A stretch of 64,000 nt of DNA, taken from NCBI RefSeq assembly GCF_050589645.1, contig NZ_JBNGOQ010000005.1:454444-518443 (forward strand), written 5' to 3'. Below the pieces are notes generated by a model. It was not told the origin of the DNA. It did not search any database and saw only the letters and a program-made list of their open reading frames with translations. Below are positions 8,510 to 17,384 of this stretch, one piece after another (the first letter of the stretch is position 1; the number at the start of each line of letters is the position of its first letter). The position numbers and the translations under genes were made by a program. Source of the stretch: JBNGOQ01 sp050589645 (lineage in GTDB: Bacteria; Bacteroidota; Bacteroidia; Flavobacteriales; Flavobacteriaceae).

Positions 8510-10195
8510 TTAAAATCCAGGGTTTTGTTGCAAAATTCCGCCACTTAAATCAATGGCGTTTATTGGTATTGGCATTACATCCATATTGGGCATATACGTC
8601 CCGGCCTTGGTTCCAAAGTTGGCAATGGTACGTGCCTCATTGGTCACATAGGTATTGATTACATCAGCGGCAACGCCCCATCTCCTAAGATCGAAAAGGC
8701 GATGTCCTTCCATGGCCAATTCCAAACGGCGCTCAAAGCGCACCGCTTTTCTCGCAAAGTCGGCATCCGGGAACGCTGCATACAATCCAATTACGTAATT
8801 GGCGGCAGGACCGGTTCCGGCCTCGTTCTGTACCTGGGAAGAACTAATGGCTCTTTGCCTAACTTGGTTTACGTAGTCCAGGGCTGTAGCCAAATCACCA
8901 CCTTCAACAGCGCATTCCGCTGCCATCAGCAAAAGATCGGCATAGCGCATGATATGGTAGTTGATTCCGGAGTGCTGCTGCCCCCAAGCACCGGCACCAA
9001 TATTACCATCCTCACCGGATTGGTATACATTCTTTTTAGGAAGATAAGGTCCTGAGATATCCGCAAAACTGGCACGGATCCAATCCTTACCGATCATGGT
9101 ACCATACCCATTGTAATCGATACCCCTTCTTCCTACGGTATAATCCAACCTTGGGTCAAGATTACCGGCATCTGGAGTAAACGGATCGGCACTTTCCACA
9201 CCATAGTCATTGACAACATCGCTCTGGTTAAAGGTATCCAATAGCGGTAAGCCTGTGGCATCGGTCCTATAGGCATTTACCAAATCCTGGGTAGGCTGGT
9301 AGAAACCACAACAAGAACTAAAGGGTCCGGGGTTGGGGAAGTTCAAAGTACCCCCCCTGTTTCCGTTCAACGACTGTCCGGAATCCGTGGTAAACTGAAT
9401 CGCAAAAATAGATTCGGTACTGTTATCCCCTGCAAGGCTAAAGTTGGCCAAGAATTCTGGGTTCAGTGCATAGGGTCCGTTGTTGATTACATCCTGGAAA
9501 AGTGCAAGTGCACCGGCATAATCACCTTGGAATATGCGGGCCTTGCCCAAGAATGCCTTAGCGGTCCAGGAGGTGGGTCTTCCGACATCACCTTGGGTAT
9601 CAGGCAAATTATCTATGGCAAATTGAAGATCAGCTTCAATATCGGCCCATATCGGTCCGGGATTGGCAACGTTAAAATCCGTGTCGGCAAAATTCGTCTC
9701 AGAAATATAAGGAATGTTACCGAACATTTTTTGAAGGTCAAAATTATAGTGCCCCCTTAGGAAACGTGCTTCTGCCAGCTGTGCGGAAAAATCACCTTCC
9801 TCAATGGAATTGATTAACGCAATTACGGCATTGGCCCGGTTGACACCGGCAAACCTACCGTTCCATACGGTCAAGTATGGGTTGGCGGAAGTCCAATCAA
9901 AAGTTTCCAATAGGAACAAATCGGCCTGGTCACCATCGGTACTACCCTTATGGGCGTCATCCGAGATAACATCGAACCACCAGTTGTCTCCACTAACGGT
10001 CCAATCGGCTCCCCCTTGGTTGTTCCGTATCCCATCCAAAGTGGAGTACGCACCAACCAATAATAGATTCACTCCTTCTGCATTTTGAAGAGCGCTATCA
10101 CTTAATGCCCCAATTGCGGGCACTTCAGTAAAGTCATCACTACACGCTAGTATAGCAAAGAAAAAACTCACATAATAAATTAATCTCTTTTTCAT
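8510..10195 (-). CDS. SusD/RagB family outer-membrane glycan-binding lipoprotein
   Basis: 561-residue SusD-like protein that pairs with the TonB-dependent SusC to capture oligosaccharides at the cell surface. It has a lipoprotein signal (MKKRLIYYVSFFFAILAC, Cys18), the N-terminal SusD-like helical repeats (AEARFLRGHYNFDLQKMFGN, the usual LRAxxYFxL-type block), and the C-terminal RagB region (RYADLLLMAAECAVEGGD, ARKAVRFERRLELAMEGHR, FDLRRWG). It lies 5 bases after susC, so it is translated from the same transcript. Ligand specificity cannot be read from the sequence. Confidence 0.95.
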   Translation of the reverse strand: MKKRLIYYVSFFFAILACSDDFTEVPAIGALSDSALQNAEGVNLLLVGAYSTLDGIRNNQGGADWTVSGDNWWFDVISDDAHKGSTDGDQADLFLLETFDWTSANPYLTVWNGRFAGVNRANAVIALINSIEEGDFSAQLAEARFLRGHYNFDLQKMFGNIPYISETNFADTDFNVANPGPIWADIEADLQFAIDNLPDTQGDVGRPTSWTAKAFLGKARIFQGDYAGALALFQDVINNGPYALNPEFLANFSLAGDNSTESIFAIQFTTDSGQSLNGNRGGTLNFPNPGPFSSCCGFYQPTQDLVNAYRTDATGLPLLDTFNQSDVVNDYGVESADPFTPDAGNLDPRLDYTVGRRGIDYNGYGTMIGKDWIRASFADISGPYLPKKNVYQSGEDGNIGAGAWGQQHSGINYHIMRYADLLLMAAECAVEGGDLATALDYVNQVRQRAISSSQVQNEAGTGPAANYVIGLYAAFPDADFARKAVRFERRLELAMEGHRLFDLRRWGVAADVINTYVTNEARTIANFGTKAGTYMPNMDVMPIPINAIDLSGGILQQNPGF

Positions 10196-10200
10196 TTTTT

Positions 10201-13200
10201 TTAGAATTTTGTGTTAATACCTACAGTAAATATCTGTGCGACTGGAAAAGTCTGAAAATCTATCCCTAAAGATAAGTTACTTGCGGAAATAACTTCAGGA
10301 TCAAATCCGTCATAACCAGTGATGGTAAACAGGTTAGTACCTTGGACATATAATCTTAAAAGGTCCATGCCCAATGTACTTGCTATATTTTCTGGGAATG
10401 TATACCCAACTTGTAGATTCTTCATTCGTAAAAAGGATGCGTCTTCCACAAAATAAGAATTAGGCTGCGTTTCTGCGTTTTGAATCGTTTGGCTCAAAGC
10501 AGGAAGCGAAGCATTCGTATTGTTGGGCGTCCAGGAATCCAATACCCGTGTACTTCTGTTTCCGTTAAAGAAGGTTGGGAAATCGGTAAAGATTTTCTCA
10601 TAGTTGTACACATCGTTCCCCTGAGACCCTGAAAAGAAGGCAGAGATATCAAAACCTTTGTAGTTGGCAGTAAGGTTGATACCATAGGTGAAATCTGGAT
10701 GTGGAGATCCAATAAAGGTACGGTCGTTATCATCGTCAATAGCACCATCACCGTTGACATCTAGATAGGTAAAACGTCCGTTACCGTCAAAACCGGTCAC
10801 CTGACGTCCGTAGAAGGACGATATAGGTCTGCCCACTTGTGTACGGGTAACCGCACCACCACGTAGATCTGTTCTACCTACCTGGAAGTCGCTGATCAAA
10901 CTTTCCACCTCATTTTCATAGGTGGAGAAGTTGACACGAACACCGTAGTTTAAACCGTAGCTTGTATCGTGGTTGTAGTTAAGACTGATGTCGAAACCTG
11001 TGTTATTGATATCTCCCAAGTTTACCAAAGGTGCGGTGGCATCGATGGCGGTGGTACTGATTAAGCTGTTGTCCCTGGTAATCAAATCCTTGGTATCAAT
11101 ATTAAAGTATTCCACGGATAAGTTCAGTGCACTGTCGAACAATCCAAACTCCAATCCAATGTTGGTGGCCTCACTGGTTTCCCAGCGAAGATCCGGATTA
11201 CCTACTTGGTTCAAGATAGCTCCCGTTGCGATGGTACTGCCATCAAAAGAATAGTTGGCTAAACCTTCGTTCAACTGTGAAATGTTGATCGTAGGATTGG
11301 AAACAGGTAGTGATTGGTTACCCAACTGTCCCCATGAGCCAAAGAGCTTAAGTCTGTTTACCCAACCATCTTTAGGGAAGAAATCTTCCTGGCTGATCAA
11401 CCAACCTGCGCTGAAGGATGGGAAGACGTCACTTTGGTTGTCCCCAAGGAAACGGGAAGTCTTATCACGTCTTACGGTCACTGTACCGAAATATTTTCCA
11501 GCATAGGAATAGGTAGCTGTCCCAAAAAGGGAGAACAGGGTGTTGCCACCGTCAAAGGCACCGTCTACGTTAGGGGTACCACTACCATTGTTCAATAGGT
11601 AAAAATCAGGCGTTTCGAAAAGAAACCCGTTACGGCTGATCTGCTTGCCCTTACTTCCTTCTTCAACGGCCTCTATACCTAATAGTACATTAACGTTATG
11701 CTCACCAAATACATTGACGTACGTTAAGGTGTTGTTCCAAGTCCATGCAAAATTATCAATGTTCTGCTCCACCAAGGTGTTTGTACCCAATGGCTCTATA
11801 TGTTCGGGATCTAGCGCTTGGAAACGTCTACTATCAAAAGATTCCAAACTTCCACTGACCGTAGTCTTAAAGGTCACCTTCTCATGCAGTTGGGCGGACA
11901 GGTAAATATCCCCGAACATTCTAAAACGTTTGTTGAAGTTATCTTGGCTACGCACCAAATTGGCAAATGGGCTACGGGAGTTTCCTAAACCTGGAGCACC
12001 TGTACCTGCTATATTGCCATCATCGTCCCTAACTGGGATCAGGGGGCTGCTTCGCAAGGCCTCATTGACAGGGACAAAGGCGGCAGGGTTGGAGTTAAGC
12101 TGTCCATCGGTTCCTGTCTGTGAACCAAATACTCCCGTCCTGGTATTGGAAAAAGAAACATTCATATGCTCCCCGATAACCACTTTATCCTTTATTTTAA
12201 ACTCTGAATTCAATCGAGTAGTACCCTGCTTGAATCCGGTATTTATAAAAATACCTTCCCTGTTCAAATAATTAGCGGACAGGAAGTACTTACCGGTCTC
12301 GTTTCCGTTCTGTATGGATACAGATGCATTTTGGGTCTGCCCGTCCTGGGTAACGGCATCGAACCAATCGGTACCCTGCGGGTTAACCGTGGCATTGGCA
12401 GGTGCGCGTACAATGGGATCATAGGAAATCACTCTTGTATATCCCTGAAGACTGGAAGGCACTACTGCGGTAGCACCGCTCCCGTACTGTGGGTGGGTAA
12501 CGGCTGCTCCATCATTGGCCAAACTTTCAAAGATCATATCCCCATGCTGTTGAGCATTTAACAGATCCGGAATGTTGGAGGCCCTTGAAATACCAGTGTA
12601 AAGGTCAAAGGAAACTACAGGCTTGGCCTGGTTGTACCCTCCTCCTTTAGTGGTAATGATCACAACCCCGTTGGATGCCCTTGCTCCATAAATAGCGGCA
12701 GCACCATCCTTCAGTACGTTGATCTGATCAATATCCGCTGGGTTGATACTATTAAGGATATTACCGTTATCGGTCTGTACCCCATCAATAATATACAGCG
12801 GATCAGTGTTGTTACTGGTACCAAAACCACGAATTGTAATTTGAGGTGAGGAACCTGGACTTCCCGCATTGGTCACGGAAACTCCGGTAACCCTACCTTC
12901 CAGGGCTTCAGCAGCGTTTACAATAGGCGCCTTGGTGGCTTCCGAAATGTCAACGGACGCTACAGAACCAGTAAGATCGCCCCGGGTTTGGCTGGAATAC
13001 CCTAGAACGACCACCTCGCTGAGCTGGCTGGCATCTTCGGCCATGGTCACATTAATAGTGGTCTGTCCATTTACGGCCACCGACTGGGTGGCAAAACCAA
13101 TATAACTGAAGACCAAGGTAGCATTGGCGTCTGCCGTAATGGTATAATTACCATCAAAATCGGTCTGTGTTCCATTGGTCGTACCTTGGACCACAACATT

Positions 13201-13419
13201 GGCCCCCGGTAGTGGTGCGCCATCCGAATCCGTAACCGTACCGGTTATGGTCGTCTGGAGTGTCTCGTCTAAGACGGATTTTTCATCGCTTGCTGGAGCT
13301 TTTGCATAGGCAAAATTCCCAACAAAACAAAGTAGTGCGGATAAAACCATGAACCTGGAGATCACCCTCCATTTCTTGGGTTTTAACGAATGACAAGTAG
13401 TTTTTTTAAGCATAATCAT
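10201..13419 (-). CDS. SusC/RagA family TonB-linked outer-membrane receptor
   Basis: 1072-residue TonB-dependent transporter importing oligosaccharides across the outer membrane. Domains in order: signal peptide, CarboxypepD_reg-like domain (GTVTDSDGAPLPGANV, about residues 55-140), plug (about 145-260, including a RGFGTSNNTDPLYIIDG-type segment), and a beta-barrel ending in an aromatic-rich strand (IFTVGINTKF). Start is the ATG at 13419 or the in-frame ATG at 13413 (MLKKTTCHS); the latter gives a more ordinary n-region. It is first in the operon with susD and has its own promoter (13532-13565). The divergent AraC-type gene is its likely regulator. Confidence 0.95.
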   Translation of the reverse strand: MIMLKKTTCHSLKPKKWRVISRFMVLSALLCFVGNFAYAKAPASDEKSVLDETLQTTITGTVTDSDGAPLPGANVVVQGTTNGTQTDFDGNYTITADANATLVFSYIGFATQSVAVNGQTTINVTMAEDASQLSEVVVLGYSSQTRGDLTGSVASVDISEATKAPIVNAAEALEGRVTGVSVTNAGSPGSSPQITIRGFGTSNNTDPLYIIDGVQTDNGNILNSINPADIDQINVLKDGAAAIYGARASNGVVIITTKGGGYNQAKPVVSFDLYTGISRASNIPDLLNAQQHGDMIFESLANDGAAVTHPQYGSGATAVVPSSLQGYTRVISYDPIVRAPANATVNPQGTDWFDAVTQDGQTQNASVSIQNGNETGKYFLSANYLNREGIFINTGFKQGTTRLNSEFKIKDKVVIGEHMNVSFSNTRTGVFGSQTGTDGQLNSNPAAFVPVNEALRSSPLIPVRDDDGNIAGTGAPGLGNSRSPFANLVRSQDNFNKRFRMFGDIYLSAQLHEKVTFKTTVSGSLESFDSRRFQALDPEHIEPLGTNTLVEQNIDNFAWTWNNTLTYVNVFGEHNVNVLLGIEAVEEGSKGKQISRNGFLFETPDFYLLNNGSGTPNVDGAFDGGNTLFSLFGTATYSYAGKYFGTVTVRRDKTSRFLGDNQSDVFPSFSAGWLISQEDFFPKDGWVNRLKLFGSWGQLGNQSLPVSNPTINISQLNEGLANYSFDGSTIATGAILNQVGNPDLRWETSEATNIGLEFGLFDSALNLSVEYFNIDTKDLITRDNSLISTTAIDATAPLVNLGDINNTGFDISLNYNHDTSYGLNYGVRVNFSTYENEVESLISDFQVGRTDLRGGAVTRTQVGRPISSFYGRQVTGFDGNGRFTYLDVNGDGAIDDDNDRTFIGSPHPDFTYGINLTANYKGFDISAFFSGSQGNDVYNYEKIFTDFPTFFNGNRSTRVLDSWTPNNTNASLPALSQTIQNAETQPNSYFVEDASFLRMKNLQVGYTFPENIASTLGMDLLRLYVQGTNLFTITGYDGFDPEVISASNLSLGIDFQTFPVAQIFTVGINTKF

Positions 13420-13531
13420 TAGTGTTTGTTAGTTTTATTTAAAGTGTCAGCCATGATTCCTGAAATTAACTGTAATAAAACGTTTAGTTTAGAGTCAATG
13501 TAAAGAAATCATAAATTTAATGTTGAATTAA

Positions 13532-13565
13532 CAAAGCTATATGAAATATACATAGATATATTCAA
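13532..13565 (-). promoter_or_regulatory. Predicted susC promoter (TTG-N23-TAGCTTTG)
   Basis: Minus-strand TTG (13565-13563) and TAGCTTTG (13539-13532) match the Bacteroidota sigma-70 consensus TTG-N17-23-TAnnTTTG, including the full -7 box. Transcription would start near 13525, leaving a leader of about 105 bases before susC. Confidence 0.6.
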
Positions 13566-13571
13566 ATATTT

Positions 13572-13586
13572 TATCAATTGTTGATA
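13572..13586. promoter_or_regulatory. Inverted repeat just upstream of the susC -33 element
   Basis: TATCAA-TTG-TTGATA is a perfect 6-3-6 inverted repeat ending 7 bases upstream of the predicted -33 TTG. That is the usual position of an activator site. Its core ATCAATTG recurs in the palindrome at 13755. The binding protein is not known; the adjacent AraC-family regulator is the natural candidate. Confidence 0.4.
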
Positions 13587-13754
13587 TTATCCTTAACCTA
13601 TATAATATGCATTATCAGTAAAACATCAGTATATCAGCAGTTCCTAAAAAAAAAGTTAAATGTTAAAATAGTATTGGTGGCCGGTGCCCAGCGTAGGGGA
13701 AAGGCCTTTTGTTTTTTAGGGATGTGATGATGGGGTGAAAGTTTGAAAATAAGC

Positions 13755-13766
13755 AATCAATTGATT
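13755..13766. promoter_or_regulatory. 12-bp palindrome AATCAATTGATT
   Basis: Perfect palindrome about 230 bases upstream of the regulator gene start and sharing ATCAATTG with the repeat at 13572-13586. It is a possible second operator; it could also be chance in A/T-rich sequence. Confidence 0.3.
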
Positions 13767-13994
13767 TTAAGTTACTTACGAAAAATTAAAGAAGCTGACA
13801 TCCCTTGTCGCGCAAAAATGCCCCATTAAATTACCTAGGGGGAGGGACTAACAATGATCTAAGAAAAAGGTATTTATTTAACAAGAATTTTTGTTCACGG
13901 CTTTCTTTTTTTACGAGAAAATGGAAATTTTCATTAATATTGTGAATATTTCTTATCAGTGACCTGATTAAATCGTATCATAAATTTTTAACAC

Positions 13995-14873
13995 TTGGAA
14001 ATCCTTAAAAACATCCAAAGGGAAATCACTTCATTGTCCGAAAAAGACTGTTTTTTGGTCTTGGACAGGGAGCAGAAGGTTTTTGATTATCCGGTGCATT
14101 TTCACCCGGAAATGGAGCTGAATTTTATTTCCAATGGAAAAGGGGTACGTAGAATCGTAGGGGACAGTATTGAAAATATCACCGAATTGGAACTTATTTT
14201 GGTAGGCCCCAACCTGTACCACGGATGGGAACTGCACGAATGTACCAGCGAAAATGTGCATGAGGTGACCATTCAATTTCACAACGACCTGTTTGATCGG
14301 GCCTTTTTGAGCAGAAGCATTATGAAACCCTTGCGGGATATGTTCCGCAGGTCTGTTCATGGCATCTTGTTTTCCGAGGAGGCCATACGCCGCGTGGCAC
14401 CCAGATTGTTAAAGGTTTCCAAGTTGGATAGTATGGACTATTTCTTGGAGTTGATGTCCATCCTATACGATTTGGCCATCTCCAGGAATCAGCGCCTGCT
14501 TTCCACGGCCACCATCCACTTGGAAAATTTTGATAATAGCGAGCAGTTGAAGGCCGTGTATGACTACGTGCAAGAGAATTATGGCACCAAGATTACCCTG
14601 GCCGACGTTTCCAACCTGGTGAACATGAGCAGTGTGTCCTTTAATCGGTTCATAAAGAAACGGACAGGAAAGACTTTTGTGGAATACCTCAATGATGTGC
14701 GTATCGGTTATGCTTCCACCATGTTGATCGAAAAGGATTTTAGTATATCCGAAATTGCCTTTCGCTGTGGGTTTAACAGCATTGCCAATTTCAACAGGAT
14801 TTTTAAGAAAAGCAAAAATCGCACCCCATCCCAATGGAGAAAGGATTTTTCTGGTATCAAGAGAGTACTTTGA
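13995..14873 (+). CDS. AraC family transcriptional regulator (TTG start)
   Basis: 292-residue regulator with an N-terminal cupin-like sensor domain (DYPVHFHPEMELNFI near residues 30-45) and a C-terminal AraC double helix-turn-helix (about 190-290; ITLADVSNLVNMSSVSFNRFIK, then ISEIAFRCGFNSIANFNRIFKK). The start must be the TTG at 13995. A stop codon lies two codons upstream, and the first in-frame ATG would delete part of the conserved cupin motif. It is divergent from susC and precedes the GMC gene by 72 bases. It probably senses a sugar released by the locus and controls susC and possibly the GMC genes. Confidence 0.9.
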   Translation: MEILKNIQREITSLSEKDCFLVLDREQKVFDYPVHFHPEMELNFISNGKGVRRIVGDSIENITELELILVGPNLYHGWELHECTSENVHEVTIQFHNDLFDRAFLSRSIMKPLRDMFRRSVHGILFSEEAIRRVAPRLLKVSKLDSMDYFLELMSILYDLAISRNQRLLSTATIHLENFDNSEQLKAVYDYVQENYGTKITLADVSNLVNMSSVSFNRFIKKRTGKTFVEYLNDVRIGYASTMLIEKDFSISEIAFRCGFNSIANFNRIFKKSKNRTPSQWRKDFSGIKRVL

Positions 14874-14945
14874 GGCGAATGGATCCTTTTGACAACAAGT
14901 GCACCCAGACCATAAAAATTAAATAACAGACTAAACCAATGATTT

Positions 14946-16664
14946 ATGCAGATAATTGAATCTCCAACCAAGTACGACGTTGTTATCGTGGGATCCGGAG
15001 CAGGTGGGGGCATGGCCGCCAAGATACTTGCCGATGAAGGCCTTAAGGTAGCAGTGGTGGAAGCCGGACCTTTTTTTGATCCCGCAAATCCAGAACAGCA
15101 GACCCAATTGAAATGGCCTTGGGAATCCCCTCGAAGAGGAGCCTCCACCGTCAGACATTTTGGTGATTTTGATAGTGCCTATGGCGGATGGGATATAGAA
15201 GGGGAGCCCTACACCAATACCGAGGACAGCAATTTTAGATGGTTCCGCTCCCGGATGTTGGGCGGGAGAACCAACCATTGGGGCAGAATCTCACTGCGCT
15301 TTGGTCCCAAGGATTTTAAGCGCAAGGACCAAGACGGTTTGGGCGATAACTGGCCGATCGGTTACGAGGACGTAAAACCGTATTATGATAAGGTAGACAA
15401 ACTGATCGGGGTATTCGGCACCAATGAAGGCCTGCCCAATGATCCGGACGGATTTTTCCTTCCACCCCCAAAACCTAGGTTGCACGAGCTTTTTTATATC
15501 AAGGGGGCCAAAAAGTCGAACATCCCCGTAATCCCTTCCCGGATGTCCATGTTGACCAAAAAAATAAACAAGGAAAGAGGCGTTTGTTTCTACTGCGGCC
15601 AATGTTCCAGGGCGTGTCAGGTATATGCCGATTTTTCATCGGGCACCTGCCTCATCTTCCCGGCCCAAAAGAGCGGAGGGCAGATCGATCTGTTCGTCAA
15701 CTGTATGGTACGCGAGGTAACCACGGACGAAGAAGGCCGGGCCACCGGGGTTTCCTATATCAACAAGGAAGACCGAAAAGAGTACAAATTACATGGCAAA
15801 GTAGTTGTTTTAGCTGCTTCTGCCTGTAGTTCCGCACGTATCTTGCTCAACTCCAAAAGTAAACAGCATCCCAACGGATTGGGCAATAGCAGCAATGTGG
15901 TGGGCAAGTACCTTCATGATAGCACAGGGGTGAGTCGGGCCGTTTTTGTTCCCGACCTCATGAACAGAAAAACCTATAACGAGGATGGCGTTGGGGGAAT
16001 GCACGTATATTCACCCTGGTGGCTAGACAATAAGAAGTTGGACTTCCCCAGGGGCTATCACATAGAAGTGTGGGGCGGCATGGGGATGCCCAGTTATGGG
16101 TTTGGTTTCAATGTCAACGAATTCAATAAATTCTTTGGACTAAAGGTCGGGGGTTATGGTAACGGCCTTCGGGAAGACGTTAAAAAGTATTACGGATCGG
16201 TCCTTGGTTTCGGTGGTCGTGGGGAATCTGTTCCCCAGCAGGACAACTACTGCGAAATTGACCCGACCAAAGTGGACGAATTTGGTATTCCGGTGTTACG
16301 GTTCAACTACCAATGGACAGACTATGAGCACAAGCAGGTAAATCACATGCAGGATACCTTTGAAGAACTCGCCCACAACATGGGAGGGGAAATTTTGGGC
16401 GACCGGCCCTCCAAGGAAGCCAAGCACGGGATTTCGCCCCCAGGTTGGATCATCCATGAAGTGGGTACCACTAGAATGGGGGATAACCCCAAAACTTCTG
16501 TGGTGAACAAGTTTCAACAGTTGCACGATACGGACAATGTTTTTATTGTAGACGCGGGACCCTTTGTTTCACAGGCCGATAAGAACCCTACCTGGACCAT
16601 TCTGGCGCTCTCCTGGCGCACGTCGGATTATATTATTGAACAATTAAAACAGCAAAACATCTAG
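14946..16664 (+). CDS. GMC family FAD-dependent sugar/alcohol oxidoreductase with CxxCxxCxxxC motif
   Basis: 572-residue GMC oxidoreductase, catalytic subunit type. The N-terminus has the FAD dinucleotide fold (VVIVGSGAGGGMAAKI) and GGRTNHWGR. The C-terminus has HEVGTTRMG and DKNPTWTILALSWRTSDYI, carrying the active-site His/Asn region. Cys214, 217, 220 and 224 form C-x2-C-x2-C-x3-C, with Cys235 nearby; related FAD-glucose dehydrogenases bind a 3Fe-4S cluster through cysteines in this region. No signal peptide is present. The next gene, 3 bases later, is a Gluconate_2-dh_3 protein with a Tat-like signal, the usual partner that carries such subunits across the membrane. Substrate unknown; glucoside 3-dehydrogenase activity is one possibility beside GH1. 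Confidence 0.9.
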   Translation: MQIIESPTKYDVVIVGSGAGGGMAAKILADEGLKVAVVEAGPFFDPANPEQQTQLKWPWESPRRGASTVRHFGDFDSAYGGWDIEGEPYTNTEDSNFRWFRSRMLGGRTNHWGRISLRFGPKDFKRKDQDGLGDNWPIGYEDVKPYYDKVDKLIGVFGTNEGLPNDPDGFFLPPPKPRLHELFYIKGAKKSNIPVIPSRMSMLTKKINKERGVCFYCGQCSRACQVYADFSSGTCLIFPAQKSGGQIDLFVNCMVREVTTDEEGRATGVSYINKEDRKEYKLHGKVVVLAASACSSARILLNSKSKQHPNGLGNSSNVVGKYLHDSTGVSRAVFVPDLMNRKTYNEDGVGGMHVYSPWWLDNKKLDFPRGYHIEVWGGMGMPSYGFGFNVNEFNKFFGLKVGGYGNGLREDVKKYYGSVLGFGGRGESVPQQDNYCEIDPTKVDEFGIPVLRFNYQWTDYEHKQVNHMQDTFEELAHNMGGEILGDRPSKEAKHGISPPGWIIHEVGTTRMGDNPKTSVVNKFQQLHDTDNVFIVDAGPFVSQADKNPTWTILALSWRTSDYIIEQLKQQNI

Positions 16665-16667
16665 ATC

Positions 16668-17384
16668 ATGGACAGAAGAAAAAGTATAAAATCAATTATT
16701 CTGGGTTCCGTAGCCGGTGGATTGGCCATGCACGGATGCAAACCGGAAGCCGAAGCGGCCGCGGACGGTGATGCCCTTTTGACTTCCGAGCACCATTTTG
16801 GAAGAACACCCGAAGAAAAAGAACTGATTCAGGAGTTGAATGCGGAACAATTCTTTAATGTCCACGAACTGGAAACCCTAGGTGTCCTATGCGATTTGAT
16901 ATTGCCGGCCAATGCCGAGTTTGGTAGTGCTACGGATGCCGGAGTACCCGATTTCATTGAATTTATGGCGAAGGATATTCCGGAGATGCAAACCGATTTA
17001 AGGGGCGGATTCATGTGGTTAGATCACAAATGCAACACGGAATTTGGCACCGAGTTCAAAACTGCGGCAGAGGAGCAACAAAAACAGATTTTGGACACCA
17101 TAGCCTATCCCGATGTAGAGGTACCTTCTGAGGAACACCCCTTGGAAATTCAATTTTTCTCGCTGATACGGAATTTGACCCTCACCGGTTATTATACCTC
17201 AAAAATGGGTATAACCGACTTGGGGTACAAAGGTAATATGCCCAACGTTTGGGACGGGGTACCCGATGAGGTATTGGCCCAGCACGGTGTGGCCTATGAT
17301 CCCGATTGGTTGGCCAAGTGCGTGGACCAGAGCAAAAGGGGCATCATTGCGGAATGGGACGAAGCGGGAAATTTACTGACTTAA
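16668..17384 (+). CDS. Gluconate 2-dehydrogenase subunit 3 family protein (Tat-type signal)
   Basis: 238-residue small subunit of a GMC dehydrogenase (Gluconate_2-dh_3 family; core NVHELETLGVLCDLILP and GFMWLDHKC). In characterised FAD-dependent sugar dehydrogenases this subunit is required for maturation and export of the catalytic subunit. The N-terminus MDRRKSIKSI has a twin-arginine pair followed by a hydrophobic stretch and a possible lipobox ending at Cys24 (AMHGC), so it may be Tat-exported and lipid-anchored. It starts 3 bases after the GMC stop. Its 3' end overlaps the convergent GH1 gene by 12 bases. No cytochrome subunit is encoded nearby. Confidence 0.87.
   Translation: MDRRKSIKSIILGSVAGGLAMHGCKPEAEAAADGDALLTSEHHFGRTPEEKELIQELNAEQFFNVHELETLGVLCDLILPANAEFGSATDAGVPDFIEFMAKDIPEMQTDLRGGFMWLDHKCNTEFGTEFKTAAEEQQKQILDTIAYPDVEVPSEEHPLEIQFFSLIRNLTLTGYYTSKMGITDLGYKGNMPNVWDGVPDEVLAQHGVAYDPDWLAKCVDQSKRGIIAEWDEAGNLLT

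Larger units (their letters stand above)
13420..13994. other. 575-base divergent intergenic region between susC and araC-type genes
   Basis: No convincing ORF is present. The region is A/T rich next to susC. It holds the predicted susC promoter, a 6-3-6 inverted repeat at 13572-13586 and a 12-bp palindrome at 13755-13766. It also has an 8-bp inverted repeat, AGGGATGT at 13718-13725 and ACATCCCT at 13798-13805, bracketing that palindrome. No TAnnTTTG box for the plus-strand regulator was found. Confidence 0.6.

Noticed and set aside
13676..13720. Intrinsic terminator in the susC-araC region (GGCC stem with T-rich tail)
   Set aside because: The pairing is short and interrupted, and there is no gene end nearby for it to serve.
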